A program made the translations under genes and the position numbers. DNA of 64,000 nucleotides from Streptomyces sp. NRRL S-1022 (GTDB taxonomy: Bacteria > Actinomycetota > Actinomycetes > Streptomycetales > Streptomycetaceae): the NCBI RefSeq assembly GCF_000720135.1, contig NZ_JOIU01000009.1:310001-374000 (forward strand). The letters run 5' to 3'. This document shows, in pieces, positions 1 to 7,683 of the stretch. Positions within the stretch are counted from its first letter, which is position 1. Each line of letters opens with the position of its first letter. The notes below the pieces were generated by a model. That model searched no databases and was not told where the DNA came from. It saw nothing but the letters and a program-made list of their open reading frames with translations.

Positions 1-309
1 CAGCCGCCCGCTCCACCGCATCAGGTGCAGCCGCACGCACGGGTGGTGCGCCTCGCCCCGGCACGGAGCGGCCGGCACCGCGTGCCGCAGGGCGTTGGTC
101 ACGAGTTCGGAGACGACGAGACAGATGTCGTCGAAGCGGTCCCCGACGTCCCACCGGTCCAGGGTGTCGCGGGTGAAGCGCCGGGCCTCGCGCACCGCCT
201 CGAAACGGGCGGGCAGGGCGCAGGAGGCGGCATCGGACACGGCCGCGGGATCCAGCGGCGGAAGGCCCTGCCGTAACGGCTTGAGCATGGTCGATCCATT
301 CGTCCCCAT
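1..309 (-). CDS. ATP-binding protein, anti-sigma-factor-like (HATPase_c), 3' end outside window
   Basis: Partial gene; about 103 N-terminal residues are visible before the window edge. The GHKL-ATPase N-box is seen as SELVTNALRHA at residues 67-77, as in the many small RsbW-like ATP-binding proteins of Streptomyces that act as anti-sigma factors or serine kinases. ATG at 307-309 is taken as the start; ATG at 286-288 is an alternative. Codon 12 (274-276) is TTA, the rare leucine codon read by the bldA tRNA, so translation may be development-dependent. It diverges from a DUF5753-type regulator at 618, a common Streptomyces pairing. The partner sigma factor or target is not identifiable here. 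Confidence 0.85.
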   Translation of the reverse strand, partial: MGTNGSTMLKPLRQGLPPLDPAAVSDAASCALPARFEAVREARRFTRDTLDRWDVGDRFDDICLVVSELVTNALRHAVPAAPCRGEAHHPCVRLHLMRWSGRL

Positions 310-617
310 GCGAGGCACTCCCGGGAATTCGCGGTCGTTGCGATGCAGCGGTGGCGCTGCACCATGGTTTCGGATGCGCAGAGCAGATGCAAGGGCAGAT
401 GCACGTGCACGCGACCGAAATGGCCCTGCCCGTACCGCTTCTTGGCCATTTTTTCTGCCATCTTCACGTCGATCCCGCCAGAGGTCCGGACCTCTTGCCG
501 ATCGGAGCCCGGCAGAAACGGCCGAGCTCTTTCCGTTTCCGTAACCGGGCGAGTACTGCTCGGAGTGTTTTAGTGGCAGACTTCGGCCCCTGAAGACGGT
601 TGGGGAGGCTGGCGAAC
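310..617. promoter_or_regulatory. Divergent intergenic region with short repeats
   Basis: This 308-bp gap separates the ATP-binding gene (-) from the DUF5753 regulator (+) and should hold both promoters. Visible structure: a hairpin 344-361 (TGCAGCG / CGCTGCA, loop GTGG), a direct repeat GCAGATGCA at 383-391 and 395-403, and the palindrome TGCACGTGCA at 400-409 overlapping the second copy. No convincing gene was found. The repeats are candidate operator sites only. Confidence 0.4.
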
Positions 618-1478
618 GTGAGCGCGGGAGAGCCCGGATCGGTGGTGCGGCGGATGCTGCTCGGCTCGCAACTCAGGCGACTGCGTGAAACACGGGGGAT
701 CACGCGGGAGAAGGCCGGATACTCGATCCGCGCCTCCGAGTCGAAGATCAGCCGGATGGAGCTGGGCCGGGTGAGCTTCAAGACGAGAGACGTCGAAGAC
801 CTGCTGACGCTCTACGGCATCACCGACGAGGCGGAGCGCGAGTCGCTGCTCTCCCTCGCCCGTGAGGCCAACGTGGCGGGCTGGTGGCACAGTTACACCG
901 ATGTCCTGCCCAGCTGGTTCCCCACCTACGTGGGCCTGGAGGGCGCCGCCTCGCTGATCCGCGCCTACGAGGTGCAGTTCGTGCACGGCCTGCTGCAGAC
1001 CGCCGACTACGCCCGCGCGGTGGTCCGGCGCGGCATGAAGGGCGCGAGCGCCGCCGACGTCGAACGCCGGGTCGCCCTGCGCCTGGAGCGGCAGAAGCAC
1101 CTGCTCGCCGACAACGCCCCCGAGTTCCACATCGTCCTGGACGAGGCCGCCCTGCGCCGTCCCTACGGCGACCGCGAGGTGATGCGCGGCCAGTTCCAGC
1201 ACCTGATCGACATCTCCGAGCGGCCCAACGTGCGCCTGCAGGTCATGCCGTTCAGCTTCGGCGGGCACTCCGGCGAGAGCGGCGCCTTCACCATCCTCAG
1301 CTTCCCCGAGTCCGATCTGTCCGACGTGGTCTACCTGGAGCAGCTGACCAGCGCCCTCTACCTGGACAAACGGGAGGACGTCGCCCAGTACGAGCAGGCC
1401 CTGAAGGAACTCCAGCAGGACAGCCCCGGGCCCGACGAGAGCCGGGACCTGCTGCGGGGTCTGCTGCAACTGTCCTGA
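618..1478 (+). CDS. Helix-turn-helix transcriptional regulator with DUF5753 domain
   Basis: Cytoplasmic DNA-binding protein of 286 residues. An XRE-type helix-turn-helix occupies about residues 13-70 (LGSQLRRLRETRGITREKAG, then the ASESKISRMELGR recognition region), followed by a DUF5753 domain to the C-terminus. GTG at 618 is chosen because GGGGAGG lies at 602-608, nine bases upstream; a TTG at 600 would overlap that site. Such proteins are abundant in Streptomyces, usually beside a RsbW-like ATPase and often a DUF397 protein, and influence development and antibiotic production. The ATPase is present (divergent at 309), but no DUF397 gene follows. Confidence 0.9.
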   Translation: MSAGEPGSVVRRMLLGSQLRRLRETRGITREKAGYSIRASESKISRMELGRVSFKTRDVEDLLTLYGITDEAERESLLSLAREANVAGWWHSYTDVLPSWFPTYVGLEGAASLIRAYEVQFVHGLLQTADYARAVVRRGMKGASAADVERRVALRLERQKHLLADNAPEFHIVLDEAALRRPYGDREVMRGQFQHLIDISERPNVRLQVMPFSFGGHSGESGAFTILSFPESDLSDVVYLEQLTSALYLDKREDVAQYEQALKELQQDSPGPDESRDLLRGLLQLS

Positions 1479-1565
1479 CCGGCCCCAACTCCCTTTACTT
1501 GCAAGTAGGATGACGCTCGCTCAGGCATGCACGGATCTGGTGTCCGCTAGCGATTGAGGGATCAC

Positions 1566-3026
1566 ATGTCGTCCTACTTCACCGACCTGGCCCAGCAGTA
1601 CATCGACGGCGAGTGGCGCCCGGGCACCGGCTCCTGGGACGTCATCGACTTCAACCCCTACGACGACGAGAAGCTGGCCTCGATCACGGTGGCCACGGTC
1701 GACGAGGTGGACGAGGCCTACCAGGCCGCCGCGCGTGCCCAGAAGAAGTGGGCCGAGACCAACCCCTACGCCCGGCGTGCGGTGTTCGAGCGGGCCCTGC
1801 GGCTGATAGAGGACCGCGAGCAGGAGATAGCCGACCTGATCATCGCCGAACTCGGCGGCACGCGCGTGAAGGCCGGTTTCGAACTGCACCTCGCCAAGGA
1901 GTTCCTGCGTGAGGCGGTCCACCTCGCGCTGCGCCCCGAGGGCAGGATCCTGCCCTCCCCGACCGAGGGCAAGGAGAACCGGGTCTACCGGGTGCCGGTC
2001 GGCGTCGTGGGCGTGATCAGCCCGTTCAACTTCCCCTTCCTGCTGTCGCTGAAGTCGGTAGCGCCGGCCCTCGCGCTCGGCAACGCCGTGGTGCTCAAGC
2101 CGCACCAGAACACCCCGATCGCCGGCGGCACCCTGCTCGCGAAGATCTTCGAGGAGGCCGGGCTGCCCGGCGGTCTGCTCAACGTGGTCGTCACCGACAT
2201 CGCCGAGATCGGTGACGCGTTCCTGGAGCACCCCGTCCCGAAGGTCATCTCCTTCACCGGTTCGGACAAGATCGGCCGGCACGTCGCCACCGTCTGCGCC
2301 AAGCACTTCAAGCGCTCGGTGCTCGAACTGGGCGGCAACAGCGCGCTGGTGGTACTGGACGACGCGGACATCGACTACGCGGTGGACGCGGCCGTCTTCA
2401 GCCGGTTCGTGCACCAGGGCCAGGTCTGCATGGCCGCCAACCGGGTCCTCGTGGACGCCTCCGTCGCCGAGGAGTTCACCGAGAAGTTCGTCGCCAAGGT
2501 CCGCACCCTCAAGGTCGGCGACCCGCGCGACCCGGAGACCGTGATCGGTCCGGTGATCAACTCCGCGCAGGCCAACGCCGTCTCGGGCACCGTGGAGCAG
2601 GCGCTCGCCGAGGGCGCCACCGCGCTGGTGCGCGGCACCACCACCAACAACCTGGTCGGGCCGACCGTACTGACCGGCGTCCCCGCCGGCTCCCCGCTGC
2701 TCCAGCAGGAGGTCTTCGGCCCCGTCGTCTTCCTGGTCCCGTTCGACGGGGAGGAGGAGGCGGTCCGGATCGTCAACGACACCCCTTACGGCCTGAGCGG
2801 CGCCGTGCACACGGGCGACATCGAGCGGGGCGTGGCCTTCGCCAAGCGGATCGACACCGGCATGTTCCACGTGAACGACGGCACGGTCCACGACGAGCCG
2901 ATCGTGCCCTTCGGTGGCGAGAAGCACTCGGGTCTCGGCCGCCTCAACGGCGAGACCACGCTGGAGGCGTTCACCACCGTCAAGTGGATCTCGGTGCAGC
3001 ACGGCCGCAGCGGCTTCCCCTTCTAG
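1566..3026 (+). CDS. Aldehyde dehydrogenase family protein
   Basis: NAD(P)-dependent oxidation of an aldehyde to its acid. The 486-residue protein is full length for the family. Visible: the active-site glutamate E254 in LELGGNSA, the catalytic cysteine C288 in HQGQVCMAANR, and the cofactor-binding motif SFTGSDKIGRH. The overall pattern resembles benzaldehyde- or vanillin-type dehydrogenases, but the substrate cannot be read from sequence. ATG 1566 is preceded by GAGGG at 1556-1560. It stands alone: the upstream regulator reads the same way with a gap of about 87 bases, and the DinB gene downstream is 190 bases away. Confidence 0.93.
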   Translation: MSSYFTDLAQQYIDGEWRPGTGSWDVIDFNPYDDEKLASITVATVDEVDEAYQAAARAQKKWAETNPYARRAVFERALRLIEDREQEIADLIIAELGGTRVKAGFELHLAKEFLREAVHLALRPEGRILPSPTEGKENRVYRVPVGVVGVISPFNFPFLLSLKSVAPALALGNAVVLKPHQNTPIAGGTLLAKIFEEAGLPGGLLNVVVTDIAEIGDAFLEHPVPKVISFTGSDKIGRHVATVCAKHFKRSVLELGGNSALVVLDDADIDYAVDAAVFSRFVHQGQVCMAANRVLVDASVAEEFTEKFVAKVRTLKVGDPRDPETVIGPVINSAQANAVSGTVEQALAEGATALVRGTTTNNLVGPTVLTGVPAGSPLLQQEVFGPVVFLVPFDGEEEAVRIVNDTPYGLSGAVHTGDIERGVAFAKRIDTGMFHVNDGTVHDEPIVPFGGEKHSGLGRLNGETTLEAFTTVKWISVQHGRSGFPF

Positions 3027-3066
3027 CCGCGCGCCGCTTGCCCGGCTCCCGTCCGGCCCGTTCCGC

Positions 3067-3098
3067 GGCCGGCCTGTTCCGCGGGCCGGCCTGTTCCG
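3067..3098. repeat. Short direct repeat, 17-bp period
   Basis: GGCCGGCCTGTTCCG occurs at 3067-3081 and again at 3084-3098, just after the aldehyde dehydrogenase stop, with a weaker third version before it. Function unknown; it may be slippage-derived. Confidence 0.6.
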
Positions 3099-3120
3099 TG
3101 GTCCCGCCTTTTCGCACCCC

Positions 3121-3155
3121 GGGCCAATGAGGACAGCAGCTGTCCTCATTGGCCC
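3121..3155. promoter_or_regulatory. 35-bp perfect palindrome, probable operator of the DinB gene
   Basis: Two perfect 17-bp arms (GGGCCAATGAGGACAGC and its complement) flank a single A at 3138. There is no T-run after it, so it is unlike a terminator. A TAGCGT hexamer at 3157-3162 could be the -10 of the gene starting at 3217, which would place the palindrome over the -35 region, as expected for a dimeric repressor site. The regulator is not in the immediate neighbourhood. Confidence 0.6.
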
Positions 3156-3216
3156 GTAGCGTCTTCGGTGTCGGGGGAACGGCCCCGGCGAACGGCCCGA
3201 CGAAAGGCGGCACGCC

Positions 3217-3768
3217 ATGGTCACGCACGTTCCGGCGGAGGCGAAGGGCGACGAGCGCGGGGCGCTGCTCGCGTTCATCGAGGAGCAGCGCGGCGGGATC
3301 CGCCGGGCGCTGCTCGGGCTGACCGAGGAGCAGGCCCGTACCCGCCCCAGTGCCAGCGAGCTGTCTCTGGGCGGCCTGCTCAAGCACGTCGCCGAGGTCG
3401 AGCAGAGCTGGATCGCCCGGGCGAAGCAGGAGCCGCCGGCGGTGCGGCGCGACGAGTCGAACTGGCACGAGACCTTCCGGCTGACCGGGGACGAGACGGT
3501 CGCCTCGCAGCTGGCGTACTGGGAGCAGGTGGCCGCCGAGACGGAGAAGTTCATCCGCTCTGCGCCCAGCCTGGACGACACCTTCCCGCTGCCGCCCGAC
3601 CCCTGGTTCCCGCCGGAGGGCCGGGTCTCGCTGCGCTGGCTCTGCCTGCACCTGATCCGCGAGACGGCCCGGCACGCCGGTCACGCCGACATCGTCCGCG
3701 AGTCGCTGGACGGCAGGACCGCGTTCGAACTGGTGGCGCTGGAGCAGGGCGGCTCCTGGGGGCAGTGA
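3217..3768 (+). CDS. DinB family protein (DUF664-like)
   Basis: Protein of 183 residues with the four-helix-bundle pattern of DinB/DUF664 proteins. Histidines in the expected places (LLKHVAEVE, NWHETF, RHAGHADI) probably bind a divalent metal. Family members include thiol-dependent S-transferases (bacillithiol or mycothiol), but most actinobacterial ones are uncharacterised. ATG 3217 is preceded by AAAGGCGG. The gene is monocistronic and sits behind the 3121-3155 palindrome, so it is probably repressor-controlled. Confidence 0.88.
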   Translation: MVTHVPAEAKGDERGALLAFIEEQRGGIRRALLGLTEEQARTRPSASELSLGGLLKHVAEVEQSWIARAKQEPPAVRRDESNWHETFRLTGDETVASQLAYWEQVAAETEKFIRSAPSLDDTFPLPPDPWFPPEGRVSLRWLCLHLIRETARHAGHADIVRESLDGRTAFELVALEQGGSWGQ

Positions 3769-3864
3769 TCTCGGGGGTGCTCACCCAGCCCCCTGGGGCG
3801 GCCCCGAGCCGTGGAGCCTCGGCCGGGTCGCCCGCGTCGAGCAGGCCGCCCCCGCTCCCGCCTC

Positions 3865-3889
3865 CGCCCCGCCATCACCGGCGGGGGCG
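3865..3889. terminator. Candidate bidirectional terminator between DinB gene and gad
   Basis: A GC-rich hairpin (CCCCGCC / GGCGGGG around loop ATCACC, 3867-3886, extendable with a bulge) lies between two convergent genes. No U-tract follows, as is common in Streptomyces. A 14-bp repeat GCCCAGGACGCGGA also occurs twice in 3908-3950. Confidence 0.4.
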
Positions 3890-3950
3890 AACCGTTAGCC
3901 GGCCTGCCCGCCCAGGACGCGGAATGCCGGGGCGCCCAGGACGCGGAGAG

Positions 3951-5357
3951 TCAGTGGTGGAACCCGGTGGCCGCGCCCTTGTCCCGGGTCAGCGGGTGCG
4001 GCTGGCGCCGTAGCTCCGGCAGCAGGCGGGTCAGGTCGTCGACGAACAGGTCGGCCAGGTCGCGCGAGAAGCCGTTGCGGCACACGACCCGCAGCACGGC
4101 CAGGTCCTCCCGGTGGGGCGGGAAGGTGTAGGCGGGCACCAGCCAGCCGCCCTCGCGCAGCCGCCGGGACACGTCGAAGACGTCGTACGACGTGACGTCC
4201 TCGGCCGTGGTCAGCGCGAACACCGGAAGCTGGTCCCCGCGCGTGAGCAGCCGGAAGTCGCCGAGCGCGGCGATCCGGCCGGCGAGCGAGCGCGCCACGT
4301 CCCGCGTGGACTGCTGCACCGCGCGGAAGCCCTCCCGGCCCAGCCGCAGGAACGTGTAGTACTGCGCGACCACCTGGGCGCCGGGCCGGGAGAAGTTCAG
4401 CGCGAAGGTCGGCATCTCGCCGCCCAGGTAGTTCACCCGGAACACCAGCTCCTCGGGCAGCGCCTCCGGGTCCCGCCACAGCGCCCAGCCGACGCCCGGG
4501 TACACCAGGCCGTATTTGTGGCCGGAGCAGTTGATCGACGCCACGCGCGGCAGCCGGAAGTCCCACACCAGGTCCTCGTCCAGGAAGGGCGCCACCATTG
4601 CGCCGGACGCACCGTCGACGTGCACCGGGACATCGAGCCCGGTGCGCTCCTGGAGGGCGTCCAGGGCCGCGCACAGGTCGGCGATCGGCTCGTAGGAACC
4701 GTCGAAAGTGGAACCGAGGATGCCGACGACCCCGATGGTGTTCTCGTCGCACAGGCCGGCCGCGGCCTGCGGGTCCAGGTGGAAGCGCTCGCCCTCCATG
4801 GGGACCAGCCGGGCCTCCACTTCCCAGAAGTTGCAGAACTTCTCCCAGCAGACCTGGACGTTGACCCCCATCACCAGATTGGGCCGCGCGCCCGGGTACC
4901 GGTCGGCGTTCCGCTTCGTCCAGCGCCGCTTCAGCGCCATGCCGGCGAGCATGCACGCCTCGCTGGACCCGGTCGTCGAACAGCCCACCGCGGTCGCCGG
5001 GTCCGGCGCGTTCCACAGGTCGGCGAGCATCGCCACACAGCGCCGCTCCAGCTCGGCCGTGCGCGGGTACTCGTCCTTGTCGATCATGTTCTTGTCCCGG
5101 CACTCCGCCATCAGCATCCCGGCCTGCGGCTCCATCCAGGTGGTGACGAAGGTGGCCAGGTTCAGCCGGGCGTTGCCGTCCAGCATCAGCTCGTCGTGCA
5201 CCAGCTGGTACGCCGTGGACGGGGGCAGCGGGGTGTCCGGCAGCCGGTGGGTGGGCGGGGCCTCGGTCATGCCGCCGACCGGGTTGGCCTCCCCGAAGAA
5301 GGGGTTGACGGACACCGTCCGCTTCTCGTGCCGGCCGGAGCCTTTGTGCAGGGCCAT
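3951..5357 (-). CDS. gadB: Glutamate decarboxylase
   Basis: PLP enzyme converting L-glutamate to GABA and CO2 with consumption of a proton. It has 468 residues, the usual length. The PLP lysine is K281 in SGHKYGLVYPGVGW. Other family motifs are seen in VHVDGASGAM (cofactor aspartate) and in the N-terminal FGEANPVGGM segment. ATG 5355-5357 has GGAGG at 5364-5368, six bases upstream. It lies 25 bases downstream of a ClC-family gene on the same strand, so the two probably form one transcript. This suggests a glutamate-dependent acid or GABA pathway. No GABA/glutamate antiporter is present in the window. Confidence 0.93.
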   Translation of the reverse strand: MALHKGSGRHEKRTVSVNPFFGEANPVGGMTEAPPTHRLPDTPLPPSTAYQLVHDELMLDGNARLNLATFVTTWMEPQAGMLMAECRDKNMIDKDEYPRTAELERRCVAMLADLWNAPDPATAVGCSTTGSSEACMLAGMALKRRWTKRNADRYPGARPNLVMGVNVQVCWEKFCNFWEVEARLVPMEGERFHLDPQAAAGLCDENTIGVVGILGSTFDGSYEPIADLCAALDALQERTGLDVPVHVDGASGAMVAPFLDEDLVWDFRLPRVASINCSGHKYGLVYPGVGWALWRDPEALPEELVFRVNYLGGEMPTFALNFSRPGAQVVAQYYTFLRLGREGFRAVQQSTRDVARSLAGRIAALGDFRLLTRGDQLPVFALTTAEDVTSYDVFDVSRRLREGGWLVPAYTFPPHREDLAVLRVVCRNGFSRDLADLFVDDLTRLLPELRRQPHPLTRDKGAATGFHH

Positions 5358-5382
5358 GGGTTGCCTCCAAGGGGGATGAGGG

Positions 5383-6666
5383 TCAGCGGACCGGGGTGCC
5401 GTCCGCGCACAACTGCATCTGCGGCCGGCCGGTGACCAGCAGCCAGGCCGGCAGCGAGGCGATGCACAGCAGGGCGAGGACGGCGGGCGAGGCGACCAGG
5501 ACGGCGGCGGTGAACAGGCTCACCCAGCCCTGTCGGGTGATCGCCAGGAGCATGCCGAGGACGCCGGTGGCCACGCCCAGCGAGGGCTGCACGGCCGGCA
5601 CCAGCGCGTGCGCGGCGAGGCCGAGGGCGGTGCCGACGAAGACCGCGGGGAAGATCCGGCCGCCCCGGAAGCCGCAGGAGGCGGCGACGAGCAGCGCGGC
5701 CAGCTTCACCACCGCCATGGTGAGGAACTGTCCCGCCGACCAGCCCGCCGGGTCGCGGGCCAGCTGCGCGATCTCGGACAGGCCCTTGAACAGCGTGAGG
5801 TGGCCGCCCAGGGCCGCGAGACCGGCCAGCAGGACCCCGCCGGCCGGCAGCATCAGCATCGGGTGCCGCAGCCGCCCCAGGACCGTGTGGACGTACGGGA
5901 AGGCGTAGACGGCGCACATGCCGAGCGCCGCGGCCACCGGGGCGATCACCAGTGCGGCCAGCAGGTCCTTCCCGTGCGGGTGGTCCAGGGGCGGCAGGCC
6001 CAGGTCGAAGGTGGGGTGGGACACCAGGGTGGTGGTCATGGCCCCGCACGCGCCGGCGGTCAGCGGGGCGAACAGGTTGTCCCACAGCCGGCCCCGCATG
6101 GGCCGCCCCGCCAGCGCCTCGGAGATGACCAGCGCCGCCGCCACGGGCGTGCCGAACAGCGCGCCGATCGTCCCGGACTCCGCGAGGACGGGCCACAGGG
6201 CGCCCGGCGTCCGGGGCAGGAGGCGCCCGCCGAGCCAGGCGGCGAGCCCCACGTTCACGGCGATGACCGGGTTCTCCGGGCCGAGGCTGGGCCCGCCGGC
6301 CAGCATGAGCCCGGCGGCCAGCACCAGGCCCGGCAGCACGGCGGGCGGCAGGACGGGGGAGTGCAGCGCGAGGGTGGCGGGGTCGGGACCGGCGTGGCCG
6401 GGCACCTTCCAGACCACCAGCCCCACGGCGATCCCGGTGGCCGTGAGCATGACGGACATCCACAGCACGGACCAGCGGCCCACGCCCAGCGCGTCGGGCA
6501 GCGGCCCCCACAGCACGCGCTGGAGCTGCTCCGCCGCCCAGCTCACCCCGACGAAGACCAGGCTCGCGGCCACCCCCACGACGACGGCGGGCAGGATGAA
6601 CGGCAGCAGAGCCCGTGCCGGGGCGGTCGGGACGCTCGGGGGCGCCTGCGTCGTCTCCTGGGCCAC
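5383..6666 (-). CDS. ClC-family ion channel/antiporter, YfeO-like
   Basis: Polytopic membrane protein of 427 residues with roughly ten hydrophobic segments. The selectivity-filter region reads GGPSLGPENPVIAVN, close to the GPSLGPEHP form of E. coli YfeO and different from the GREGP of ClcA; the glutamate one position along may play the gating role. CGFRGGRIFPAVFVG matches the second ClC signature. The start is GTG at 6664-6666. It is first in a two-gene unit with glutamate decarboxylase. ClC antiporters support acid resistance in enteric bacteria by compensating charge movement, so the pairing makes functional sense, but transport has not been shown for YfeO-like members. Confidence 0.88.
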   Translation of the reverse strand: MAQETTQAPPSVPTAPARALLPFILPAVVVGVAASLVFVGVSWAAEQLQRVLWGPLPDALGVGRWSVLWMSVMLTATGIAVGLVVWKVPGHAGPDPATLALHSPVLPPAVLPGLVLAAGLMLAGGPSLGPENPVIAVNVGLAAWLGGRLLPRTPGALWPVLAESGTIGALFGTPVAAALVISEALAGRPMRGRLWDNLFAPLTAGACGAMTTTLVSHPTFDLGLPPLDHPHGKDLLAALVIAPVAAALGMCAVYAFPYVHTVLGRLRHPMLMLPAGGVLLAGLAALGGHLTLFKGLSEIAQLARDPAGWSAGQFLTMAVVKLAALLVAASCGFRGGRIFPAVFVGTALGLAAHALVPAVQPSLGVATGVLGMLLAITRQGWVSLFTAAVLVASPAVLALLCIASLPAWLLVTGRPQMQLCADGTPVR

Positions 6667-6718
6667 GCGCTCACCATAAGCGGACAGAACGTATCAAACA
6701 CCCCGAACCGAATGCGGC

Positions 6719-6749
6719 TTGCACCTCACGTGACGTGAGGCACCACCGT
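6719..6749 (+). promoter_or_regulatory. tipA-type promoter with MerR-class operator
   Basis: A TTGCAC -35-like hexamer at 6719-6724 overlaps a perfect inverted repeat CCTCACGT-G-ACGTGAGG at 6724-6740, just upstream of the tipA orthologue. In S. lividans the thiostrepton-inducible tipA promoter has the same arrangement, an inverted repeat inside a MerR-type elongated spacer that the TipAL protein binds. I infer autoregulation here. Confidence 0.75.
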
Positions 6750-6778
6750 GGACGCGTACCGACGACAAGGAGCGGAAA

Positions 6779-7543
6779 GTGAGCTACTCCGTGGGACAGG
6801 TCGCGGGGTTCGCCGGCGTCACGGTGCGCACCCTGCACCACTACGACGAGATCGGGCTGCTCGCCCCCGGTGAGCGGACGTACGCCGGCCACCGGCGCTA
6901 CAGCGACGCCGATCTCGACCGGCTCCAGCAGATCCTGTTCTACCGGGAGCTCGGCTTCCCGCTCGACGAGGTCGCGGCCCTGCTCGACGATCCGGACGCG
7001 GACCCGCGTACCCACCTGCGCCGCCAGCACCGGCTGCTGACCGCCCGGATCGAGAAGCTGCAGAAGATGGCCGCGGCCGTGGAGCAAGCCATGGAGGCAC
7101 GCACGATGGGCATCGACCTGACGCCGGAGGAGCGGTTCGAGGTGTTCGGGGACAAGGACCCCGAACAGTACGCCGAGGAGGCCGGGCAGCGCTGGGGCGA
7201 CACCGAGGCCTGGGCCGAGTCCCAGCGCCGCGCCGCCCGCTACACCAAGGAGGACTGGAAGCGCATCCAGGCCGAGGTCGACGACTGGGGCGAGCGGTAC
7301 GCCGCCCTGGTCGCCGCCGGCGAGCGGCCGGCCGGCGAGGCGGCCATGGAGCTGGCCGAGGAGCACCGCCGGCACATCAGCCGGTACTACTTCGAGGTCC
7401 CGTACGAGATGCACCGGTGCTTCGCCGGGATGTACGTCTCCGACGAGCGCTTCAAGGCGTTCTACGACTCCATGCACCCCGGCCTCGCCGAACACCTGCG
7501 CGACGCGATCCTCGCCAACGCGGACCGGCACACCACGTCCTGA
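6779..7543 (+). CDS. tipA: TipA: MerR-family thiopeptide-responsive activator (TipAL/TipAS)
   Basis: Protein of 254 residues. A MerR helix-turn-helix (YSVGQVAGFAGVTVRTLHHY), a coiled coil (about 75-108) and a TipAS antibiotic-recognition domain (110-254) are visible. In S. lividans TipAS binds thiostrepton covalently through Cys214; here Cys214 is conserved (EMHRCFAGMYVS), while the nearby Cys207 position is valine. The start is GTG 6779, with AAGGAG at 6768-6773. An internal ATG at 7106 is codon 110 and has GGAGG eight bases upstream, matching the known independent start of the short TipAS form. A promoter palindrome at 6724-6740 indicates autoregulation. Confidence 0.95.
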   Translation: MSYSVGQVAGFAGVTVRTLHHYDEIGLLAPGERTYAGHRRYSDADLDRLQQILFYRELGFPLDEVAALLDDPDADPRTHLRRQHRLLTARIEKLQKMAAAVEQAMEARTMGIDLTPEERFEVFGDKDPEQYAEEAGQRWGDTEAWAESQRRAARYTKEDWKRIQAEVDDWGERYAALVAAGERPAGEAAMELAEEHRRHISRYYFEVPYEMHRCFAGMYVSDERFKAFYDSMHPGLAEHLRDAILANADRHTTS

Positions 7544-7683
7544 CGCCCCGGCCCGGGGCCGGCCCGCGGCCCCGGGCACCGGCCGGGACCGCGCGGAACC
7601 CGGTGCGGTCGCCTCACGTTGATAGTTTTGTACGGCGCCCCATCCACGTTCAGCCGCCTTCACCCCCTCAGGAGCCCGGACCC

